Below, in pieces: positions 6,250-11,393 of a DNA stretch of 11,393 nucleotides. A program made the translations under genes and the position numbers. Below the pieces are notes generated by a model. It made no database searches. It had not been told where the DNA came from and was given only the letters and a program-made list of their open reading frames with translations. The DNA is from Mariprofundaceae bacterium (GTDB lineage: Bacteria > Pseudomonadota > Zetaproteobacteria > Mariprofundales > Mariprofundaceae): the NCBI GenBank assembly GCA_030950975.1, contig JAUZQL010000051.1, positions 1 to 11,393 on the forward strand, read 5' to 3'. Every line of letters begins with the position of its first letter. The stretch's first letter is position 1.

Positions 6250-7653
6250 TTATTTCCAACCTCTCACGTCAACAAAATGACCTTTTATAGCTGCTGCGGC
6301 AGCCATTGCAGGGCTGACCAAATGGGTTCGTCCACCTGCGCCTTGCCGACCTTCAAAGTTACGATTGGATGTGGATGCACAACGTTCTTTCGCTTCCAAA
6401 CGATCCGCATTCATCGCCAAACACATCGAACACCCCGGTTCTCGCCATTCAAAGCCAGCTTCTTTAAAAATAACATCCAAGCCTTCGCTTTCAGCTTGCG
6501 CTTTCACCAAACCAGAGCCTGGAACCACCATTGCTAGTTTTACATTGCTTGCAACCTTATGTCCTTTGGCAATCGCTGCGGCGGCACGAAAATCTTCAAT
6601 ACGCGCATTGGTACAAGAGCCAATAAACACTTTATCAATGGCAATTTCAGCCATCGGCGTATTTTCTTTTAAACCCATGTATGCGAAAGCACGACTCCAA
6701 CCCTCATGTTGAACATCATCTTTTGCATCCATCAATGATGGTGTTGAACCTGTAATCGGCACAACCATTTCAGGACTCGTACCCCAAGTAACTTGCGGCA
6801 CAATATCAGCCGCCTTCAAATGAATTTCTTTATCAAAGATGGCATCAGCATCCGAATGTAATTCACGCCAAGCTGCTACAGCCTGTGTCCAGATTTCACC
6901 TGTTGGCGCAGATGGGCGACCTTTCACATAATCCAATGTCACATCATCCACCGCGATCATGCCAAAACGTGCACCTGCTTCGATGGTCATATTGCAAAGT
7001 GTCATGCGCCCTTCCATGCTTAACGCACGAATCGCCGAACCTGCAAACTCAATGGCAAAGCCTGTGCCACCTGCTGTACCAATCTGACCAATAATATACA
7101 AGGCCACATCTTTACCTGTTATCGTCTCTGGCAAATCACCATCCACATTGATGCGCATCACCTTGGGTTTCTTTTGAATCAATGTTTGGGTGGCAAGGAC
7201 ATGTTCGACTTCGGATGTACCAATACCTGTAGCAATCGCCGCCAATGCTCCATGCGTTGAGGTATGCGAATCACCACAAACGACTGTCATCCCCGGTAAC
7301 ACAAGACCTTGTTCAGGTCCCACCACATGCACGATACCTTGGCGAATATCCCCCATTTTAAATTCTGTAATGCCAAACTCTTCGCAGTTCGCATCCAATG
7401 CTTCCACTTGTGTCCGAGCAACCGCATCGGTGATGCCGTGTTCCAGCCCCGTTGTCGGTACATTATGATCAGGCGTTGCAACAGAAGCATTGCTACGCCA
7501 AGGCTTTCGACCTGCAATGCGTAGTCCTTCAAATGCTTGCGGACTGGTTACTTCATGCACCAGTTGTCGATCAATATATAATAACACCGAGCCATCATCA
7601 TTGGCTTTGACTACGTGTTGTTGCCAAACTTTTTCAAACAATGTTTTCGCCAT
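6250..7653 (-). CDS. leuC: 3-isopropylmalate dehydratase large subunit
   Basis: LeuC is the aconitase-fold subunit that carries the 4Fe-4S cluster of isopropylmalate isomerase. From the ATG at 7653 it has 467 residues, almost exactly the E. coli length. The three cluster cysteines are visible at about 347 (FIGSCTNARIEDF), 408 and 411 (CSMCLAMN). Other family marks are TLFEKVWQQHVV at the start, PDHNVPTT, VVCGDSHTSTHGA, and the C-terminal NRNFEGRQGAGGRTHLVSPAMAAAAA. The start is fixed by AAGGAG 5 nt upstream; the GTG at 7659 lies within that site and can be discarded. The upstream gap is the composite repeat, so the promoter must lie in or near it. leuA and leuB are not in the window. Confidence 0.98.
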   Translation of the reverse strand: MAKTLFEKVWQQHVVKANDDGSVLLYIDRQLVHEVTSPQAFEGLRIAGRKPWRSNASVATPDHNVPTTGLEHGITDAVARTQVEALDANCEEFGITEFKMGDIRQGIVHVVGPEQGLVLPGMTVVCGDSHTSTHGALAAIATGIGTSEVEHVLATQTLIQKKPKVMRINVDGDLPETITGKDVALYIIGQIGTAGGTGFAIEFAGSAIRALSMEGRMTLCNMTIEAGARFGMIAVDDVTLDYVKGRPSAPTGEIWTQAVAAWRELHSDADAIFDKEIHLKAADIVPQVTWGTSPEMVVPITGSTPSLMDAKDDVQHEGWSRAFAYMGLKENTPMAEIAIDKVFIGSCTNARIEDFRAAAAIAKGHKVASNVKLAMVVPGSGLVKAQAESEGLDVIFKEAGFEWREPGCSMCLAMNADRLEAKERCASTSNRNFEGRQGAGGRTHLVSPAMAAAAAIKGHFVDVRGWK

Positions 7654-7658
7654 GTTCA

Positions 7659-7664
7659 CTCCTT
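7659..7664 (-). promoter_or_regulatory. Ribosome binding site of leuC
   Basis: On the minus strand AAGGAG lies 5 nt before the ATG at 7653. It overlaps and so excludes the GTG at 7659 as the start. Confidence 0.75.
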
Positions 7665-7799
7665 TCGGGATGCAAACCCTAGAAGCGCATCAAACTTAGG
7701 CAACTGAAACACCTGCTTATCGAGTACGAATGTTACGCAAATCGTCATCCCGTAGTCTTTTAATCGGGACTCTAATATTTGAAAGCATTGAAACAAAAG

Positions 7800-7824
7800 A
7801 CCCTCGACACAAGCACTCGAGGGT
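7800..7824. repeat. Perfect 8-bp hairpin, intact copy of the repeat unit at 1.5 kb
   Basis: ACCCTCGA, a 9-nt loop and TCGAGGGT form a perfect 8-bp stem. The related unit at 1492-1516 keeps stem and loop length, and one base pair has changed on both sides (C-G here, T-A there), so pairing is preserved at that place. No T run follows on either strand, so it is not a convincing intrinsic terminator. Confidence 0.65.
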
Positions 7825-7831
7825 GACGATA

Positions 7832-7861
7832 GAAGTGAGGGCGCGGCTAAAGCCGCACTTC
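7832..7861. repeat. GC-rich hairpin inside the composite repeat
   Basis: GAAGTG (7832-7837) and CGGC (7844-7847) pair with GCCG (7852-7855) and CACTTC (7856-7861) around a TAAA loop, leaving a 6-nt bulge on the left side only. It resembles dispersed palindromes of other proteobacterial genomes. The shorter repeat copy at 1.5 kb lacks this part. Confidence 0.55.
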
Positions 7862-7945
7862 CAGAGTAATGAACCCACAGCAACGTTCATCCCTGAAATC
7901 TGATTAAAAGATTATGATATGCGTAACATCAGTCAACTTACTCCA

Positions 7946-9541
7946 TCAAACCCCTGTTTTTAATCGATCAATCAACTGTTCAGGAAATTTATGAATAATC
8001 ATATCTTGAATCGCATCACGAAGTTGATAAGGCACATGTTTGAGCTCAACCTGTGCTTGTCTCGGATGGATAATGGCATAACACGCATCCGTCTTGCCAT
8101 CGCGTGGTTGACCCACTGATCCAGGGCAAATTAATGCCGCTTGTTCCTGACTTAAATCTACTTTTATATTCTCTTTGATATAAAGGCTTTGGTTACCACC
8201 TAAAATGTAAATGCCTTGGAAGTGGCTATGGCCATGTAAACAATATTTATAACTATTATTGCATAACCACTGAAGGTTTTTGAATGCTGTCGTTTCATAA
8301 ATATAGCCATTGAAGCACGTGGGATCCATCGGTGCACCATGCACTGCCATCCAAGGGCGATTGGTTATTTTAAGCGGTAGATTGCATAAATATGAACGTT
8401 GATCTTCTGCTAAATGGTCAATCGTCCATTCTGCCACATGCGAAGAAGATGAGGTCATGCTTCGTACCATATTACCTGTCCCAATAGCATGATCATGATT
8501 ACCCCTCAAACTAAAGAGACCACGTTTTTGTAAGAGTTCAAGACATTCTTTGGGGTGAGGACCATAACCAACCAAGTCTCCAAGAATAAAAATACGACCA
8601 ATACCTTGTCGATCAATGTCATCTAAAGTCGCTTTTAATGCAGGTAGATTGGCATGAATATCCGATAAAATAGCAATGGGTTCATGCTCATCAAACCATG
8701 TAGTGACATCTTCGATAGTATCAGAAGATCTCATCGATATATCTGATGTGGATTCAGGCATCTTATAAATGGCTAAAATTTCAATGATATGATCAGCAGC
8801 ATTTTGAATATTGCCCAATGGAAAAAACATATCTTTCAGTTGTTCTGCGACAATATGAGGGGCATCAATGCCTTGACTGTGGTTGAAATGTTTGTGCAGA
8901 ACGCTATGTAAAATTTCACCCAGTTGACGAGAACGATTGATATTCAACCAAGTATGCGAGTAACGGCGCAGCCATCCTGCCACCCAAGCTGAAAAAGAAA
9001 GAAAATGATCCCAGTTAAAAATATCATCATCAAGGTAATACACTTTTCCATCGATGAAGCCAAAGTTGGATAGCCCCTCATCCAAACGTTTGCCACAGCG
9101 CGTGTTGTAAGAAAAATACATATCACAGATAATGGCAATGAATTGCAAACCTTTTTCAGTAGGAAAGTCAGGTAATTCAAAAAAAGTATGAATCGGAGTC
9201 AGCCGTTGCGTTATATTGCCTAGATGCCAGCCACCACCTTGTTTTCGAATAAACCAAGTCCGTGAAGGATGGTAAATATCAGCTTCACGTTCTTCTTCAA
9301 TCAGATTACTTAACCAACGCGCTGCAATGGCATGATCGGAAAAATATTTATTTGGATGAAGTTTTAATACATGTTGTTCATTGAATTTAAGGTGCGTTGT
9401 AGTTTTACCTATAAACTCACCCTCATGCACAAGTTCCATATTATCTTGTTCTAATATCTTAATAATATCTTGGAGGGTGATAGAATCTTGACCAAGATTG
9501 CCAATGATTTGAATGTTTTCTAGATTAACCGTATTTTTCAT
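7946..9541 (-). CDS. Kinase-like domain fused to a calcineurin-like metallophosphoesterase
   Basis: This 531-residue cytoplasmic protein has two parts. The C-terminal part (about 286-531) is a clear metallophosphoesterase with D294-x-H296, GDLVGYG (321-327), GNHD (347-350), H401 (VHGAP) and GHSH (437-440), the two-metal site residues of the YfcE/MJ0936-like branch. The N-terminal part (about 35-240) looks like a distant kinase fold. K60 sits in HVLKLHP after a possible nucleotide-binding strand. D154 and N159 in DEGLSNFGF resemble a catalytic loop, and YYLDDDIF (171-173) resembles a metal-binding DFG equivalent. This half is similar to lipopolysaccharide- or phosphotransferase-type kinases and is my inference. 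The substrate is unknown. No good Shine-Dalgarno precedes the ATG at 9541; a TGTATACC stretch just upstream could be a -10 element, so a leaderless message or a later start is possible. Two Roadblock-like genes diverge from it. Confidence 0.8.
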   Translation of the reverse strand: MKNTVNLENIQIIGNLGQDSITLQDIIKILEQDNMELVHEGEFIGKTTTHLKFNEQHVLKLHPNKYFSDHAIAARWLSNLIEEEREADIYHPSRTWFIRKQGGGWHLGNITQRLTPIHTFFELPDFPTEKGLQFIAIICDMYFSYNTRCGKRLDEGLSNFGFIDGKVYYLDDDIFNWDHFLSFSAWVAGWLRRYSHTWLNINRSRQLGEILHSVLHKHFNHSQGIDAPHIVAEQLKDMFFPLGNIQNAADHIIEILAIYKMPESTSDISMRSSDTIEDVTTWFDEHEPIAILSDIHANLPALKATLDDIDRQGIGRIFILGDLVGYGPHPKECLELLQKRGLFSLRGNHDHAIGTGNMVRSMTSSSSHVAEWTIDHLAEDQRSYLCNLPLKITNRPWMAVHGAPMDPTCFNGYIYETTAFKNLQWLCNNSYKYCLHGHSHFQGIYILGGNQSLYIKENIKVDLSQEQAALICPGSVGQPRDGKTDACYAIIHPRQAQVELKHVPYQLRDAIQDMIIHKFPEQLIDRLKTGV

Positions 9542-9643
9542 GTGGCAAAGGTATACATTTTCGGCTACAGATGCATGTGTAAAGATGACACTTGAAGCAT
9601 GCTATCTTTTTTGCTGTGATGCCGAGTGCGTTAAAAGGTGGGG
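9542..9643. promoter_or_regulatory. Divergent intergenic region, presumed promoters
   Basis: About 100 nt separate the start of the phosphoesterase fusion gene from the first Roadblock-like gene and must carry promoters for both directions if each is transcribed from here. On the + strand TTGAAG (9592-9597), 17 nt and TGTGAT (9615-9620) is a weak match. On the minus strand TATACC lies close to the ATG of the fusion gene. No operator-like palindrome stands out. Confidence 0.35.
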
Positions 9644-10003
9644 ATGATGAAAGCATATTTACAAAAATGTTGTGATGATCATGCATGGATGGGTTGTGTC
9701 GTTGTAGGTGGAGATGGTTTATTGTTAGCCAGTGTAGGGCATAGTTTAGATGATGGCTGCACAGCATTGTTACCGAATTGGCTAACAGCTGGCGAAGGTA
9801 TTGCGATGCAAGGTGATTTAGATGGCATGAGTTGTTGTTGTATCATGCCAAAAAATCAAAGTGCGATGATTTTGGCGTCGAGTGTGGATATCAAGGATCA
9901 TGATACATTATATTTTGCCATTCGCACACGCCATATACCGAAGCAGGTGATGATTGTTTTGGAAAAAATAGGGACAGATATACGAAATATATTATATCCT
10001 TAA
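9644..10003 (+). CDS. Small Roadblock/LC7-like protein, cysteine-rich
   Basis: This protein has about 119 residues, with ATG at 9644 or 9647; AAAGG lies 5-8 nt upstream. The pattern suggests a Roadblock/LC7 domain: an N-terminal helix, then a strand pair with MGCVVVGGDGLLLASVG (compare G.VVVD.DGL.LAS in the family). A helix with AGEGIAMQGDLDGM, a second strand pair (SCCCIMPKNQSAMILASS) and a C-terminal helix follow. In bacteria such domains dimerise and bind or regulate small GTPases (for example MglB) or other signalling partners; no GTPase gene is in the window. Seven cysteines in a short protein, including CC near the start and CCC in the middle, are unusual. The GTG at 9638 is an alternative start but overlaps the ribosome binding site. 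Assignment is by fold pattern only. Confidence 0.65.
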   Translation: MMKAYLQKCCDDHAWMGCVVVGGDGLLLASVGHSLDDGCTALLPNWLTAGEGIAMQGDLDGMSCCCIMPKNQSAMILASSVDIKDHDTLYFAIRTRHIPKQVMIVLEKIGTDIRNILYP

Positions 10004-10088
10004 TAAAAAATAGGGTATTGATGCTTAATATGACATAAATATATGTTAACGTTGAAACATATTTTAGATTGAATAGGAGCATAAATAT

Positions 10089-10448
10089 ATGGCAAATGCA
10101 GAAGAAACAATAAAAGAATTGATGATGATTGATGGTGCGGTTGCTGCAATTATTGCCGATTCCGATAGTGGCTTGGTGATGGCATCTCAATCGAAAGGTT
10201 TTGATACCGATACAGCTGCCGCAGGCAATACACGCGTGGTTTTGGCAAAACGTGATACCATGCGTATGTTGGGTTTGGATGATAATATTGAAGATATTTT
10301 GATTACCTTGGGTAATCAATTGCACTTGATTGTGCCTTGGCAGAAAAATGATGCGATCTTTGCGTATTTAGTGGTGGATAGAGCAGGGTCAAATTTAGGA
10401 ATGGCACGCACTCAATTGAAAAATGCTGTAGCAACACTAAATGTCTAA
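10089..10448 (+). CDS. Roadblock/LC7 domain protein
   Basis: This 119-residue protein looks like a Roadblock/LC7 single-domain protein: helix 1 (ANAEETIKELMMIDG), the strand pair GAVAAIIADSDSGLVMASQS, a long helix around AAAGNTRVVLAKRDTMRMLGL, then the strands EDILITLGNQLHLIVP and AIFAYLVVDR, and a final helix (LGMARTQLKNAVATL). AGGAG stands 9 nt before the ATG. It lies 85 nt after the first Roadblock-like gene in the same direction. That gap is very AT-rich and may carry its own promoter (TTGATG at 10018 and TATATG at 10040 are a weak pair). The two proteins share the fold plan but little sequence, so a heterodimer is conceivable. A strong terminator follows. Partner and function are unknown. 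Confidence 0.78.
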   Translation: MANAEETIKELMMIDGAVAAIIADSDSGLVMASQSKGFDTDTAAAGNTRVVLAKRDTMRMLGLDDNIEDILITLGNQLHLIVPWQKNDAIFAYLVVDRAGSNLGMARTQLKNAVATLNV

Positions 10449-10502
10449 TCTCTGTATGATTCAGGTTTAGTGTAAGAAAAATTAAAACCTAGATACTTTT
10501 GG

Positions 10503-10547
10503 AGAGCTTGTTGAGATAATAAATAGTCTCAACAAGCTCTTTTTTTT
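10503..10547 (+). terminator. Strong intrinsic terminator after the Roadblock pair
   Basis: AGAGCTTGTTGAGA (10503-10516) pairs perfectly with TCTCAACAAGCTCT (10527-10540) across a 10-nt loop, giving 14 bp, and eight T residues run from 10540 to 10547. This ends transcription from the Roadblock-like genes and isolates them from rluE. Confidence 0.95.
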
Positions 10548-10621
10548 GTTTGAAATAACTTGTTCATCATGTGCATACTAAACCTTCATATTCCGATTGT
10601 TCTCTCTATCATTCAGGCTTT

Positions 10622-11254
10622 ATGACAACCCTTCGTTTCAACAAACCTTTTCAAGTCTTAACACAATTCACCGACCATGCACAACGTCAAACGTTGGCGG
10701 ATTTTATTGATGTTCCGAATGTTTATGCGGCAGGTCGTTTGGATCGCGATAGTGAAGGACTTTTATTGCTTACAGACGATGCCTCCTTGCAACATCGCAT
10801 TGCTCACCCTGATTACAAACTTCCCAAAACATATTGGGTGCAAGTCGATGGTTCGATAGATGCCCAAGCCATACATCATTTACAAAAAGGTGTGATGTTA
10901 AAAGATGGCATGACCAAAGCCGCCGAAGCCCGCCTTGTTGAAGAACCTGCTTGGCTTTGGCAGCGCACACCACCCATTCGTGTTCGTCAAAATATCTCAA
11001 CATCATGGTTGGAATTGATTATTCGAGAAGGTCGCAATCGACAAGTTCGCCGCATGACAGCAGCCGTTGGTTTTCCTACTCTTCGCCTGATTCGTTATGC
11101 TATCGGTGATATAAGCTTGGAAGGTCTTGATGTCGGTCAATATGAAACATTAAGCCCTCAATACATTCAGGCAATGTTACCAGATCCATCATCAATAGTT
11201 TCTAAAAAGAGAGTATCCCATGCCAAAAAACACCATCAATCTCAATATCGCTGA
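10622..11254 (+). CDS. rluE: 23S rRNA pseudouridine synthase, RluE type
   Basis: RluE converts U2457 of E. coli 23S rRNA to pseudouridine, in the ribosome peptidyl-transferase region. From the ATG at 10622 this protein has 210 residues. It starts with LRFNKPFQVLTQFTD, followed by the catalytic loop VYAAGRLDRDSEGLLLLTDD (aspartate at about 41). EPAWLWQRTPPIRVRQNISTSW is a stretch particular to the RluE group, and EGRNRQVRRMTAAVGFPTLRLIRYAIGD is the conserved C-terminal core. There is no S4 domain, as in E. coli RluE. The frame is open upstream to a GTG at 10571, which would add 17 residues without similarity and has no clear ribosome binding site; E. coli RluE also has an unconserved N-terminal extension. 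The 3' end overlaps the next gene by 35 nt and encodes a basic tail (KKRVSHAKKHH). Confidence 0.93.
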   Translation: MTTLRFNKPFQVLTQFTDHAQRQTLADFIDVPNVYAAGRLDRDSEGLLLLTDDASLQHRIAHPDYKLPKTYWVQVDGSIDAQAIHHLQKGVMLKDGMTKAAEARLVEEPAWLWQRTPPIRVRQNISTSWLELIIREGRNRQVRRMTAAVGFPTLRLIRYAIGDISLEGLDVGQYETLSPQYIQAMLPDPSSIVSKKRVSHAKKHHQSQYR

Positions 11255-11393
11255 ACTCATGCAAACAAGTGGTGTCAAATTTGGTACCAGTGGTGCGAGA
11301 GGGCTTGCCTCTGATATGCGCAACCATGTTTGTTATGCGTATACCTTGGCTTTTTTACACTATTTATTGGATGAAGCATGGATTCAAAAAGGT
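11220..11393 (+). CDS. Phosphohexomutase (phosphomannomutase/phosphoglucomutase), N-terminal fragment
   Basis: The frame is open to the end of the window, giving 58 residues. The motif VKFGTSGARGLASDM is the conserved N-terminal signature of alpha-D-phosphohexomutases, enzymes that move phosphate between C1 and C6 of hexoses for cell-surface sugar and nucleotide-sugar synthesis. The active-site serine loop lies further on and is not visible, so mannose, glucose or glucosamine specificity cannot be chosen. The ATG at 11220 has AGAGAG 6 nt upstream and lies inside rluE (35-nt overlap). The next in-frame ATG at 11259, just after the rluE stop, has no such site. Confidence 0.85.
   Translation, partial: MPKNTINLNIAELMQTSGVKFGTSGARGLASDMRNHVCYAYTLAFLHYLLDEAWIQKG

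Larger units (their letters stand above)
7730..7929. repeat. Composite palindromic element bounded by an inverted repeat (MITE/BIME-like)
   Basis: ATGTTACGCA at 7730-7739 is the exact reverse complement of TGCGTAACAT at 7920-7929. Extending inward, the two ends match at 16 of 19 positions. Inside are three hairpins in a row: TCCCG/CGGGA (7748-7769), ACCCTCGA/TCGAGGGT (7800-7824) and a GC-rich one at 7832-7861. A nested inverted pair also exists: ATCGTCATCC at 7741-7750 against GGGTGACGAT at 7821-7830. The region holds no credible gene and fills nearly the whole gap between leuC and the phosphoesterase gene. No target-site duplication is apparent. It may be a non-autonomous mobile element, or several dispersed palindromes accumulated together. 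Confidence 0.6.

Noticed and set aside
7656..7883. 75-codon open frame on the minus strand upstream of leuC
   Set aside because: It runs through the palindromic repeat cluster, overlaps the leuC ribosome binding site and encodes a low-complexity product with no family resemblance.
7730..7929. CRISPR array
   Set aside because: The repeats are inverted and unlike one another; there are no regular direct repeats with spacers and no cas genes.
7654..7945. tRNA gene or leucine attenuator before leuC
   Set aside because: No cloverleaf is visible, and no leader peptide with a run of leucine codons followed by a terminator was found; the hairpins fit the repeat instead.
9891..10325. 144-codon open frame on the minus strand, rich in Cys, His and hydrophobic residues
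   Set aside because: It spans the ends of two genes and the AT-rich gap between them; its composition comes from complementing those sequences.
9644..10448. Assignment of the small proteins as MglB
   Set aside because: There is no mglA GTPase gene in the window and similarity is only at the level of the Roadblock fold.

Overview
The window comes from a Gram-negative bacterium. It encodes a Tol envelope system, an outer-membrane lipoprotein and an E. coli-like 23S rRNA pseudouridine synthase (RluE type), and composition is fairly AT-rich. The gene set fits Proteobacteria. A gamma- or zetaproteobacterium is my best guess, but nothing here fixes the lineage. Genes are tightly packed, often with 1-13 nt overlaps.

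Layout, left to right. (1) Bases 1-1180, + strand: the 3' end of an EAL-HDOD signalling protein, then an ECF sigma factor and a small zinc-binding anti-sigma factor that overlap by 4 nt. (2) Bases 1181-1668: no intact gene. This gap holds a decayed IS66-family tnpB remnant on the minus strand and a degenerate copy of a palindromic repeat found again at 7.8 kb. (3) Bases 1669-4022, + strand: tolQ-tolR-tolA and a YaiI/YqxD (UPF0178) gene, each overlapping the next. tolB and pal are not in this run. (4) A 12-bp perfect inverted repeat at 4009-4048 lies between convergent genes. (5) Bases 4058-7653, minus strand: leuC-leuD, a radical SAM protein overlapping leuD by 13 nt, and an OmpA-type glycine-zipper lipoprotein. 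(6) Bases 7654-7945: a composite palindromic repeat region bounded by an inverted repeat, resembling a MITE or BIME. (7) Bases 7946-9541, minus strand: a 531-aa fusion of an apparent kinase-fold domain and a calcineurin-like metallophosphoesterase. (8) Bases 9644-10448, + strand and divergent from the fusion: two small Roadblock/LC7-like proteins, closed by a very strong intrinsic terminator. (9) Bases 10622-11393, + strand: rluE and the start of a phosphohexomutase gene (phosphomannomutase/phosphoglucomutase).

How the parts may work together. The sigma/anti-sigma pair is a self-contained transcription switch. TolQRA forms the inner-membrane, proton-motive-force-driven Tol complex. LeuCD is isopropylmalate isomerase of leucine synthesis. 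The most unusual area is 7.9-10.4 kb, where a kinase-like/phosphoesterase fusion sits head-to-head with two Roadblock-like proteins; this could be an uncharacterised signalling module. The composite repeat at 7.73-7.93 kb and its decayed relative at 1.5 kb are the most notable non-coding structures.
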